From Pseudomonadota bacterium (GTDB lineage Bacteria > Pseudomonadota > Alphaproteobacteria > Sphingomonadales > Sphingomonadaceae), in the NCBI GenBank assembly GCA_023445495.1, contig JAEXLC010000088.1, positions 1-24,580 on the forward strand: 24,580 nucleotides of DNA, given 5' to 3'. The notes beneath the pieces were generated by a model that saw only the letters and a list, made by a program, of their open reading frames with translations, was not told the origin of the DNA and did no database searches. Made by a program: the position numbers and the translations under genes. This document shows positions 1 to 7,655 of this stretch, piece by piece (within the stretch, counting starts at the first letter, position 1; the number at the start of each line of letters is the position of its first letter).

Positions 1-25
1 ATCCCGGCTCAAGGCCGGGATGACG
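1..25. repeat. REP-like palindromic repeat (single hairpin, cut by window edge)
   Basis: An 8-bp perfect inverted repeat (ATCCCGGC / GCCGGGAT) with a 5-nt loop is followed by GACG. Its reverse complement matches the left hairpin of the larger repeat at 15084-15166 with only a few mismatches, so both belong to one repeat family. It lies just past the stop codon of the AraC-type gene and could also help end that transcript. The left flank is outside the window. Confidence 0.7.
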
Positions 26-54
26 TAGATATAGGAATGATGTGCATTCTCGGC

Positions 55-1065
55 CTAGTGCGCGTTCCCGCGCAGCGTATCGGAGGGCCGCTCGCCGAAG
101 CGCAGGCGATAGGCCTGGGCGAAGCGGCCGAGCTCCCAGAAGCCGTAATGCATCGCGACGCTGGTGATCAGCGTGCTGGCCGGGTCCGACGCCAGCAGGG
201 TCTCGCGCACCCGGTCGAGCCGGCGGTTGCGCGCATAGTGCATCGCGCTCTCGCCCAGGAACTCCTGGCAGGCGAGGTTGAGCGTGCGCTGCGGCACACC
301 CACCGCCGCGCAGATCGCGCCGAGCGAGAGCATTTCCTCCGGCCGCTCCTCCACCACCCGCTCGAACCGCGCGACGATGTCGCGGTGGCGGCCCAGCGCG
401 GCGCGGTCGGCGCTCACCCGGCCCTGAGCGAGGCAGGCGAGCAGGCTGTCGAGGATGGTACCGGAGAGCGCCTTGGCCGGCTGCGGCGCATCGACGATCC
501 ACGGCGCGTCGCGGATCACCTCGGCCATGTCGCGCATCAGGCCGGTGAGCCGGGCCAGCGCCGCCTCGGGCGCGTGGAACATCCGGTCGTCGTTCAGCGG
601 CACGCCGTGATCGGCGCCGATCAGGTCGGGCGCATGGCCGGCGAGCAGGTCGAACGGCATGGCGATGATGCCGAACGCCCAGGGCATGCCGGAGGGCGAG
701 CCGGTTACGGTCCGCTCGTCGGGGCGGAAATGGAAGATGCGCCGGCCGAACAGCTTCCGCCCCGAGACCTGGCGGACGATGCCCGGCTCGGTGGCGAACA
801 TGAAGGTGTGGACGTTCGGGATCGCTGCGGTCTGCGGGATGCCGCGCGCGAACTTGCCGATGCCGATGTTGAGCCCGTCGAACACCGCCCGGGCGAGCAT
901 CGCATGGAAGTTCCGGCCATTGCCGCCCAGCGGATTGGGGCTGCTCCCCGAATTGATCCCCCCGATCGCCGATGCCATCGCGTCCGGATCGGAGAAGGTG
1001 CCGAAATAGCCTCGGGAAGCAGTTTCGGTCTGGGGAACGGACGACATCGTTACGGAGGTAGCCAT
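55..1065 (-). CDS. AraC-family transcriptional regulator
   Basis: A 336-residue cytoplasmic DNA-binding regulator. The last 100 or so residues carry the two helix-turn-helix units of the AraC/XylS family: the first near 'LGAICAAVGVPQRTL', the second near 'SVAMHYGFWELGRFAQAY', followed by the usual 'RLRFGERPSDTL' ending. The N-terminal 200 residues are a sensor region with no ligand that I can name. The ATG at 1065 was chosen because AAGGG lies about 9 nt upstream; the longer frame would need a TTG at 1083. The gene is divergent from the glycan locus starting at 1241 and separated by about 175 bp, so it may control that locus, but nothing in the sequence proves it. The 'FWELGRFAQAYR' helix is typical of a large AraC subgroup in alphaproteobacteria. 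Confidence 0.88.
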   Translation of the reverse strand: MATSVTMSSVPQTETASRGYFGTFSDPDAMASAIGGINSGSSPNPLGGNGRNFHAMLARAVFDGLNIGIGKFARGIPQTAAIPNVHTFMFATEPGIVRQVSGRKLFGRRIFHFRPDERTVTGSPSGMPWAFGIIAMPFDLLAGHAPDLIGADHGVPLNDDRMFHAPEAALARLTGLMRDMAEVIRDAPWIVDAPQPAKALSGTILDSLLACLAQGRVSADRAALGRHRDIVARFERVVEERPEEMLSLGAICAAVGVPQRTLNLACQEFLGESAMHYARNRRLDRVRETLLASDPASTLITSVAMHYGFWELGRFAQAYRLRFGERPSDTLRGNAH

Positions 1066-1240
1066 GTCCGGCGCCCTTGCCAACAGATGTGCCCTTCCAG
1101 GCGCGTACGCGGCTGCCGGCGGCGATGCCCAGGGAGCCTGTCGCTGCTGCGTTCCGCTTGGACATCGCGCATGCCCGTCGCTAAGCCCCTGCCGCGATGC
1201 GCGGCCGGGGTGGCGGTGCCGCCGGAGGACTCACTGACGC

Positions 1241-2005
1241 ATGACGCCCTGTACCACGCTCTGGATAGGCCCTGCCTTGTCTCGCCTGGAAAGAGCCTGC
1301 TTCCGGTCGGTGCTGCGCGCGGGACACCCGCTGGTCCTCTATTGCTATGACGCGCCCGAAGGGATCCCCGAGGGCGTCGAGGTGCGCGATGCAGCGACGA
1401 TCCTCCCGCGCGAGCGCATCATCCGGCATCGAAACGGCAGCGTTTCGCTCTTCTCGAACTGGTTCCGCTACGAGCTGCAGCGCCGCGAGGCCGGGATCTG
1501 GATCGATTCCGACGTCTATCTGCTGCGGGCGATCACCGACGATCGCCCTTTCCTGTTCGGCTATGAGGATGCCGGCACCATCAACACCGCGATCCTCCGC
1601 CTGCCGCCTGACTCGCCGCTGCTGGACCGGCTGATCCGGATCTTCGACGAGGACAGCGTGCCGGCCTGGATTCCGGCGCGATACCGGCTGACCGCCTGGT
1701 GGCGCCTCAAGACGCAGGGCCGCAGCGGCCTTTCGCTGATGCCATGGGGCGTCGCGGGCCCCCGTGCGCTGACCGCGCTGGCGACAGAGGAAGGCGTGGC
1801 CCATTGGGCGCTGCCGCCCGAGATCTTCTATCCGCTCCACTATAGCGAGGCCCGGCGGATACTCGATCCGGAGGTGTCGCTGGCCGACATCACCGCCAGC
1901 GACAGCGTCGCCGTCCATCTGTGGAACGAGAATATCAAGCATTATAAGGATGCACCCGCGCCGCCCGGATCGTTCCTGGCCCGGCTGCAGGCGGAAGGCG
2001 CCTAG
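1241..2005 (+). CDS. Glycosyltransferase with DxD sugar-binding motif (GT32-like)
   Basis: A 254-residue protein resembling the 'glycosyltransferase sugar-binding region containing DXD motif' group. It starts with 'LWIGPALSRLERACFRSVL' and 'HPLVLYCYD', and carries the nucleotide-sugar/metal motif W-I-D-S-D-V-Y with D89 and D91. A conserved 'HLWNENIKHY' element lies near the C-terminus. It has no signal peptide or membrane span, so it should act on the cytoplasmic face on a lipid-linked glycan. The ATG at 1241 follows GGAGG with about 12 nt spacing. Only 3 nt separate its stop from the ABC transporter start, so the two form an operon. Sugar donor and acceptor cannot be read from the sequence. 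The 175-bp region upstream must hold its promoter, but I see no clear -35/-10 pair. Confidence 0.82.
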   Translation: MTPCTTLWIGPALSRLERACFRSVLRAGHPLVLYCYDAPEGIPEGVEVRDAATILPRERIIRHRNGSVSLFSNWFRYELQRREAGIWIDSDVYLLRAITDDRPFLFGYEDAGTINTAILRLPPDSPLLDRLIRIFDEDSVPAWIPARYRLTAWWRLKTQGRSGLSLMPWGVAGPRALTALATEEGVAHWALPPEIFYPLHYSEARRILDPEVSLADITASDSVAVHLWNENIKHYKDAPAPPGSFLARLQAEGA

Positions 2006-2008
2006 GGG

Positions 2009-3784
2009 ATGCCGGAAACGCAGTCCGCGCCCGACGAGACCTTGCTCGCCATCGCCCGGCGGCTGTGGCGCACGATGGACCGGCGCCGTCGCCGGCAGTT
2101 TTCGCGCACGCTCGGCCTGATGGCCATCGCCAGCGTTGCCGAACTCGTCACCATCGGATCGCTGCTGCCCTTCCTGGCGCTGCTCGTCGCGCCGGAACGC
2201 GCCGGCCGCATGGCGGGCGTCCGCTTCTTCGAGCAGCTGGCGGGCCAGGGCAACCTGCTCCACGCCACGATCCTCTGCCTCGTCGTCGCCAGCCTGGCCG
2301 GCGGCGTGATCCGCCTCGTCCTGCTCCGGGCGATCGGCCGGCTGACCTTCGGCCTCGCCCATGACGTGGGATCGGAGATTTTCCGCCGGACGCTGCTGCA
2401 GCCCTATCTGCTGTTCGCGTCGCGCAATCCCAGCGAGGTGGTCGCCGGCATCGACAAGGTGAACATCCTCGCCAATTCCGCCTTCCAGCCGGTGATGCAG
2501 GGGCTTGTCGCGGTGTTCCTGACCTCGACGATCCTCCTCGCCCTGCTGCTGGTGGCGCCGCTGGCCACGCTCGCCGCCGCTGGGCTCGTCATCGCGGCCT
2601 ATATCCTGTTCAGCGCCACCGTCGGCGGGCGGCTGCGCGGCAATTCGGCGACGGTGGCGCGCACCGCCACCGCGCGGATGAAGGCACTGCGCGAAGGCAT
2701 GGGCGCATTGCGCGACGTGCTGATGTGCCAGGCGCAGGGAGAGTTCCAGGCGCGTTTCGACAAGCTCGACATCGCCCTGCGCGACGCCCAGGCGCAGAAC
2801 GCCTTCGTGACGGCGGCGCCGCGCGTGGTCGTTGAAAGCCTCGCCGTCGCGCTACTCGGGCTCAGCGCGCTCTATTTCAGCACCGTCGAGGGCGGCATCA
2901 CCGCCGCGCTGCCCACCCTTGGCGCGCTCGGCTTCGGCGCCATTCGCATCCTGCCGCTGGTCAACACCTCGTTCATCGGCTGGAGCATGTTCACCAGCAA
3001 CAAGCGGGTCTTCCTCGATGTGCTGGCGCTTTCGCAGACTCCGGTGCTCGTCCGGGGCGAGCAGCAGGCGGCGCCGCTGCTGCGGGAGGACGGGCTGACC
3101 TTCGATCGCGTCGGCCTCGCCTATCCGGGCCGCGGCCCGGTGCTTCACGATCTCAGCTTCCATATCCCCCATGGCAGCTGGACGGCACTGGTCGGCCCCA
3201 CCGGAAGCGGCAAGAGCAGCCTGCTCGACCTGATCGCCGGGCTGGTCGAGCCGAGCTCCGGGACGATCACGATCGGGCGCCAGCTCCTCGATTCCACCAA
3301 CCGCGCCGCATGGCAGGCGACGGTGGCCTATGTTCCGCAGCAGATATTCCTCACGGATGGCCCGATCGCCGATAACATCGCCTTCGGCACGGCGCGTGAG
3401 CGGATCGACATGGATCGGGTGCGCGCCGCCGCCGCCCGCGCCCAGCTGGACGAGTTCATCGCCGGGCTTCCGCATGGCATGGAGACGCCGGTGGGCGATG
3501 CGGGCATCCGCCTTTCCGGCGGACAGCGCCAGCGCATCGCCATCGCCCGTGCCCTGTATCGCCAGGCCCAGCTCATCATCCTCGACGAAGCCACCGGCCA
3601 GCTCGACCGCGGCACCGAACAGGCGGTGATCGAAAGCCTGCGCGAAAGCATCGGCACGTCGGCGAGCGTGCTCGTCGTCACGCACAGTCCGGCGGTGGCC
3701 GGCGCTTGCGACCGGATACTCTCGATGGCCACGGGCCGGGTGACCAGCGCGGTGCCGGAGGGTCGTCCGGGCGAAGCGGGCTAG
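2009..3784 (+). CDS. ABC exporter, fused membrane and ATPase domains (PglK/MsbA-like flippase)
   Basis: A 591-residue half-transporter. The N-terminal ~330 residues hold several hydrophobic membrane segments typical of type I ABC exporters. The C-terminal ATPase has Walker A G396-PTGSGKS, a Q-loop in 'VAYVPQQIFLTDG', signature LSGGQ at 502-506, Walker B 'LIILDEA' at 522-528 and switch H559, so all catalytic motifs are intact. It should homodimerise in the inner membrane. Placed between glycosyltransferases, it most likely flips a polyprenyl-linked oligosaccharide, as PglK does in Campylobacter; a lipid A or peptide exporter is the alternative. GGAAGG sits 10 nt before the ATG, inside the end of the preceding gene. 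It converges on the sulfotransferase gene, and the stops of both use one CTAG at 3781-3784. Confidence 0.9.
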   Translation: MPETQSAPDETLLAIARRLWRTMDRRRRRQFSRTLGLMAIASVAELVTIGSLLPFLALLVAPERAGRMAGVRFFEQLAGQGNLLHATILCLVVASLAGGVIRLVLLRAIGRLTFGLAHDVGSEIFRRTLLQPYLLFASRNPSEVVAGIDKVNILANSAFQPVMQGLVAVFLTSTILLALLLVAPLATLAAAGLVIAAYILFSATVGGRLRGNSATVARTATARMKALREGMGALRDVLMCQAQGEFQARFDKLDIALRDAQAQNAFVTAAPRVVVESLAVALLGLSALYFSTVEGGITAALPTLGALGFGAIRILPLVNTSFIGWSMFTSNKRVFLDVLALSQTPVLVRGEQQAAPLLREDGLTFDRVGLAYPGRGPVLHDLSFHIPHGSWTALVGPTGSGKSSLLDLIAGLVEPSSGTITIGRQLLDSTNRAAWQATVAYVPQQIFLTDGPIADNIAFGTARERIDMDRVRAAAARAQLDEFIAGLPHGMETPVGDAGIRLSGGQRQRIAIARALYRQAQLIILDEATGQLDRGTEQAVIESLRESIGTSASVLVVTHSPAVAGACDRILSMATGRVTSAVPEGRPGEAG

Positions 3785-4494
3785 CGCAGCGCGCGCAGCA
3801 CCGACCTGGCGATCCCCTTCGGCGATCCGTCCTCGAGCTCCGCGATCCGGTCGGCAGACCCTGCTTCGGCAAGGTAGCGCTGCTTCCAGTCGGCGCTCAT
3901 GTCGTCGCGCATGACGCGGCCAGACACCTTGGACCAGTCGATCCGCGCATCCTCCACGCCGACCAGGCCGGCGATCCGCGCCACCACGCTCTCGGGCTCC
4001 CGCACGATCTCGTCATAGGAAATGCTGAGCGGCCGGATGCCATGGGTCGCGAACCAGACGCTCCAGCGCGCCTGCCCTCTCGCGATCTCCTTCAGGGCAG
4101 CGGTGATCTGGCGACGATCATAGGCGGCCGGGCGCGCTTCGTCCTCGCCGGCCTGATAGCGCGAGGTCTGGACCGCGCGCGCCAGCGATATCGCCTGGTC
4201 GAGCAGGTCCTCGCGGGTGATATGCACGAAGGACAGGTTCGGCAGCCGGGTTGCCCAGCGCAACCGTTCCGCGACCAGGGCATGGACCGAGAATATCTTG
4301 AGGCCATATACGCCGTTCGCGCTCGCGGTGCGCGCCAGCATCATGTCGAGCAGGTCCTCCCCCTTGCCCAGCTGCTCCTGGAAACGGGGATGGAACCACT
4401 CATAGGGGTGGCCGAGCATGCCGGTGGATGCGATGGCTTCCCTCAGGAACGTCGTTCCCGACCGCGGTTCGCCACACAACGCATACCCTCGCAT
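3781..4494 (-). CDS. Stf0-type sulfotransferase
   Basis: A 237-residue cytoplasmic enzyme expected to move sulfate from PAPS onto a sugar or lipid hydroxyl. The N-terminus shows the phosphosulfate-binding loop C-G-E-P-R-S-G-T-T-F (residues 7-16), followed by 'STGMLGHPYEWFHP', which matches the layout of Stf0/NodH-like sulfotransferases. A later 'LSISYDEIVREPESVVARI' resembles the second conserved block of the family. The ATG at 4494 has GGAGA about 5 nt upstream. The gene lies between the flippase and the second glycosyltransferase but on the opposite strand, with its own start region in 4495-4695. The context suggests that it sulfates the glycan made by the neighbouring enzymes. The substrate is inferred from context only. 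Its length is slightly short for the family but no motif appears cut off. Confidence 0.82.
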   Translation of the reverse strand: MRGYALCGEPRSGTTFLREAIASTGMLGHPYEWFHPRFQEQLGKGEDLLDMMLARTASANGVYGLKIFSVHALVAERLRWATRLPNLSFVHITREDLLDQAISLARAVQTSRYQAGEDEARPAAYDRRQITAALKEIARGQARWSVWFATHGIRPLSISYDEIVREPESVVARIAGLVGVEDARIDWSKVSGRVMRDDMSADWKQRYLAEAGSADRIAELEDGSPKGIARSVLRALR

Positions 4495-4596
4495 TCCATT
4501 CTCCGCTCATGAACGCGCCGGCGACTATCGCGGAAAATCGACGCTGTCAGCCGATTAGCGTAGGATAGCGTCACTACGAAAGATTACCCGCAAGAG

Positions 4597-4610
4597 CCCG
4601 CCATGGCGGG
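4597..4610. promoter_or_regulatory. 14-bp perfect palindrome, possible operator
   Basis: CCCGCCATGGCGGG reads the same on both strands. It lies in the divergent region between the sulfotransferase and the glycosyltransferase, 10 bp before a TTGACA hexamer. Such a site could bind a dimeric regulator of one or both genes. Chance occurrence in GC-rich DNA is possible. Confidence 0.3.
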
Positions 4611-4619
4611 GAAACTGCG

Positions 4620-4648
4620 TTGACACGGGATTTCGGCAGCCTAACCGG
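4620..4648 (+). promoter_or_regulatory. Possible sigma-70 type promoter for the glycosyltransferase operon
   Basis: A perfect TTGACA -35 hexamer is at 4620-4625, about 70 nt before the ATG at 4696. The best -10 candidate 16-17 nt downstream (TAACCG) is poor, so only the -35 half is convincing. Confidence 0.3.
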
Positions 4649-4695
4649 TGCGCAGCCCGATTAGTCCGGGCACAGCGTTTTTGGGGGAACCGTTA

Positions 4696-5823
4696 ATGCG
4701 GTCTGAGGGTCAAGCGGTCAGTGTTGTCATGCCTGTCCGCAATGCGATGCCTTTTCTGGACGAGGCGATCGCCAGCGTGCTTGGCCAGACGCACCGCAAT
4801 TTCGAACTCCTGATCGGCGACGACGGCTCGACCGATGGCTCGAGCGAATGCATCGGGCAATGGGCGGCGCGCGACGCCCGGATTCGCGTGATCCGCAACG
4901 ACGGCAAGGGGCTGGGGCCGTCGGGAAGCTCGAACTGGGTTGCCCGCAACGCGACGCATGGCTGGATCGCGCGCATGGACGCCGACGATATCTCCCGCCC
5001 CGATCGGCTCGAGCGGCAGCTGCTCGCCTTGCAGGCAAATCCGGACGCCGTGGTGATCGGCAGCCTTTTCGAGATCATCGACAGCGTTGGCGGGCGGATC
5101 TTCGGGCTCAACCGGCGCATGCTCCGCAAGATCGGCAATGATTTCCCCGCGGCGCACGCGTCGCTCATGTTCCGGCGCGACGCGTTCGAGCGCGCCGGCG
5201 GCTATCGCGACGCCTGCGACTATTGGGAGGACAACGACCTGATGCTGCGCATGATGCGGCAGGGAAAGGCGATCCTGCTGCCCGAAGCGCTCCTGCAATA
5301 CCGGTTCAGCGCGACCAGCTCGCGCCTGGTGGCGGACGAGATCCGGGTGACGCGCGCGGTCGATCTGGGCACGCGCTGCCTGACCGCATATTCGATCCAG
5401 GGCCAGTATGAAGACATCCTCGAGGAGGAAGCGCGACGGGGCCCGCCGCCCATGGTGACGGCCAAGACCGTCGCCCGCCTGGCCTATGAGCGGCTGTGGC
5501 GCGGCGACGTCCGGACCATGCGGTCTTCCTGGGCGCGGCAGAACGCCAATATCCCGTGGAACGCCGGCGGGATCGCCATTCGCCTGTTCGAATCCTGGGC
5601 GATGCTCAATCCCGCGAGCCTGCGCCTGCTCCTCAAGCTGCGCGCGCGGTACAGCGACTGGCGTGCCCGCAATGTCATCGGCGCGGACGAGATCCTGGTC
5701 TGGACCGAGGAAAAGGCGGGCTGGCAGAAGATGCGCCTTCCCGACGCCGGCGAGGCATCCGTCCGCAGCGAGCCGGCGACGCGATCGTCGGCATCGGCGG
5801 ACTTCACGACGCTGCTGGCATGA
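4696..5823 (+). CDS. Family 2 glycosyltransferase
   Basis: A 375-residue GT-A fold enzyme. It opens with 'VSVVMPVRNAMPFLDEAI', then 'LLIGDDGSTDGSS', and the metal/nucleotide-sugar motif M-D-A-D-D with D95, D97 and D98. The acceptor-side region has 'CDYWEDNDLMLRM', which supplies the expected acidic catalytic-base segment. The C-terminal ~120 residues are not a recognised domain but are common as a tail in this family. A GTG at 4648 would extend it by 16 residues, but the ATG at 4696 has a strong GGGGGA about 8 nt upstream and starts at the normal family boundary. It is the first gene of a three-gene unit; its stop overlaps the next start as ATGA at 5820-5823. Donor and acceptor are unknown. 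Confidence 0.9.
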   Translation: MRSEGQAVSVVMPVRNAMPFLDEAIASVLGQTHRNFELLIGDDGSTDGSSECIGQWAARDARIRVIRNDGKGLGPSGSSNWVARNATHGWIARMDADDISRPDRLERQLLALQANPDAVVIGSLFEIIDSVGGRIFGLNRRMLRKIGNDFPAAHASLMFRRDAFERAGGYRDACDYWEDNDLMLRMMRQGKAILLPEALLQYRFSATSSRLVADEIRVTRAVDLGTRCLTAYSIQGQYEDILEEEARRGPPPMVTAKTVARLAYERLWRGDVRTMRSSWARQNANIPWNAGGIAIRLFESWAMLNPASLRLLLKLRARYSDWRARNVIGADEILVWTEEKAGWQKMRLPDAGEASVRSEPATRSSASADFTTLLA

Positions 5824-7655
5824 AGGCGATGGAACCGCCGGTGCCGCCCCCCTCTCCCGTTTCGAGCGGCGCAACCGCCGGGATATTCGATCCCCGGCCG
5901 CTCCCCCTGCCCAATCGCGGCGGCACCGATGCGCCTGCCTGCTCGGTGGTGATGACGGCCTATAATGACTTCCGCTTTCTCGACGCGGCGGTCGACAGCA
6001 TCCTCGGCCAGGACTTTGCCGACTTCGAGCTGATCGTGATCGATGACGGCTCGGACGATCCCGAGCCGGTCGAGGCGCTGGCGGCGCGCGACCCGCGCAT
6101 TCGGGTACTGCTGAACAACACCAATGTCGGCACCGCCGTGTCCGCCAATCGGGCGATCGCGCAGGCGCGCGGCGACATCATCGTCCGCCTCGACTCCGAC
6201 GACATTGCCGAGCCCTCGCGGATCGGCAAGCTGGTCGAGGCCCTGCGTGCCGATCCCGAGCTTGGCCTGGTCGGCAGCGCGGTTACCCTGATCGACGAGG
6301 CCGGGCACGCGCAGCGCGTCGAGACGATGCCGGAAACCGATCTCGCCATCCGCTGGACGCTGCTGTTCCACAACCCTTTCTATCATTCCGCGACAGCCTT
6401 TCGCCGCGCGGCCTTCGATGCCGCGGGCGGCTACCGCGAAGACGAGCCGGTCTCGCAGGACCATTATCTCTGGTTCGACATCCTGCCGCACACCCGCGCG
6501 CGCAACCTGGCCGAGCCCCTCACCCGCTACCGCCTGAACTCGCAGGGGCTGACCGCGACGCATCCGACGCACAATCGCAAGCGCACCGATCCGATCCGCG
6601 AGGCGAGCTGGCGCGATCTCGGCCTCGCCTATGATCCGGACAAGGTCCAGCTGGGCAGCGATGCCAGCGATTATCTGCGCGGCGCCGATGTCCGCGATCC
6701 CGCGCGTCGGACGGCCGCCGAAGATCACCTGCTGAAGGTGCTGGATCACCTGCTCGCTGCTCGCCCGCTGCTTGCCCGCCCGGGCGAGCGGGCTGCGTTC
6801 GACCGGTTCGTCGCCGGGCTCCGGCAGCGCGTCGCGGCCGGACGCCGCACCTCGCTCGTCCCGCGCAAGATCCGCCGGGCGTGGCAATTGGCGCGCACCA
6901 TCGGCCTTGCCCCCACCGCGCGGCTGGTGCTCGATCGCCTCTCGCGCGGGGCCGCGCCCGCCGCGGCGCCCCGCTCCGCTCGCCTGACCCATGTCGGCGA
7001 GATGGACCCGGTCATGGCCCTGTTCCACCAGGTCTCGCCCTATGCGGGGTTCGATCCGGGCGCCTGGCCCGCCGATGTGCAGGGCTGGGGTTCGGAAGAC
7101 CCGGTGTTCCTCGACATCCTGTCGAAGCTGAAGCCGAAGCTGATCGTCGAGGTCGGCAGCTGGAAGGGCGCCTCGGCGATCCACATGGCCCGCCTCGCCA
7201 AGGCGCTGCGCCTCGACTGCCGGATCGTCTGCATCGACACCTGGCTGGGTTCTTCCGAGCATGTCCTCGGCCAGCGGCCCGAATGGCGGGACTCGCTGCA
7301 GTTCAAACACGGCTTCCCGCAGCTCTATTTCACCTTCCTCGCCAATGTCGTGCGCGCCGGCGTCGCCGATCGCATCGTGCCGCTGGCGAACAGCTCCGAC
7401 AATGCCGCGCTGGTCCTCGCCGCCCGGAACGTCGCGCCGGACCTCGTCTATATCGACGGCGCGCACGAGGAGGACGCCGTGTACCGCGACCTCCGCAACT
7501 ATTGGCGCCTGCTGGCGCCCGGCGGCGTGCTGATCGGCGACGATTTCGGATGGGAGGGCGTGCGCCGCGCCGCCGAGCGTTTCGCCGCCGAGGAAAATCT
7601 CGCCATCGACGCGCGCGGCGAGAAGTTCGTCCTGTGGCGGGCGCACGGCGCATGA
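5820..7655 (+). CDS. Bifunctional glycosyltransferase family 2 - SAM methyltransferase fusion
   Basis: A 611-residue protein with two catalytic domains in one uninterrupted frame. Residues 41 to about 250 form a GT2 domain: 'CSVVMTAYND', 'LIVIDDGSDD', D125-S-D127-D128, and 'DEPVSQDHYLWFDI' as the acceptor/catalytic segment. Residues about 425-605 form a class I methyltransferase: motif I 'IVEVGSWKGAS' from 442, 'IVCIDTWLG', 'PDLVYIDGAHEEDAVYRDL' and 'LAPGGVLIGDDFG', resembling the Methyltransf_24 group. The link of about 170 residues is Arg/Ala-rich. The start at 5820 overlaps the previous stop (ATGA), and the C-terminal stop overlaps the next start the same way. The enzyme probably adds a sugar and methylates the same glycan, perhaps capping the chain. 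The methyl acceptor is not visible in the sequence. Confidence 0.88.
   Translation: MKAMEPPVPPPSPVSSGATAGIFDPRPLPLPNRGGTDAPACSVVMTAYNDFRFLDAAVDSILGQDFADFELIVIDDGSDDPEPVEALAARDPRIRVLLNNTNVGTAVSANRAIAQARGDIIVRLDSDDIAEPSRIGKLVEALRADPELGLVGSAVTLIDEAGHAQRVETMPETDLAIRWTLLFHNPFYHSATAFRRAAFDAAGGYREDEPVSQDHYLWFDILPHTRARNLAEPLTRYRLNSQGLTATHPTHNRKRTDPIREASWRDLGLAYDPDKVQLGSDASDYLRGADVRDPARRTAAEDHLLKVLDHLLAARPLLARPGERAAFDRFVAGLRQRVAAGRRTSLVPRKIRRAWQLARTIGLAPTARLVLDRLSRGAAPAAAPRSARLTHVGEMDPVMALFHQVSPYAGFDPGAWPADVQGWGSEDPVFLDILSKLKPKLIVEVGSWKGASAIHMARLAKALRLDCRIVCIDTWLGSSEHVLGQRPEWRDSLQFKHGFPQLYFTFLANVVRAGVADRIVPLANSSDNAALVLAARNVAPDLVYIDGAHEEDAVYRDLRNYWRLLAPGGVLIGDDFGWEGVRRAAERFAAEENLAIDARGEKFVLWRAHGA

Noticed and set aside
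1212..1223. Small hairpin GGCGG-TG-CCGCC before the first glycosyltransferase gene
   Set aside because: A 5-bp stem with a 2-nt loop is too tight to form well and is expected by chance in such GC-rich sequence.
4648..4695. GTG start that would lengthen the family 2 glycosyltransferase by 16 residues
   Set aside because: The ATG at 4696 has a much better Shine-Dalgarno and begins at the normal family boundary; the extension would overlap the candidate promoter.
5484..7646. 720-codon open frame on the minus strand
   Set aside because: It is antisense to the glycosyltransferase-methyltransferase fusion, which has clear motifs of both families.
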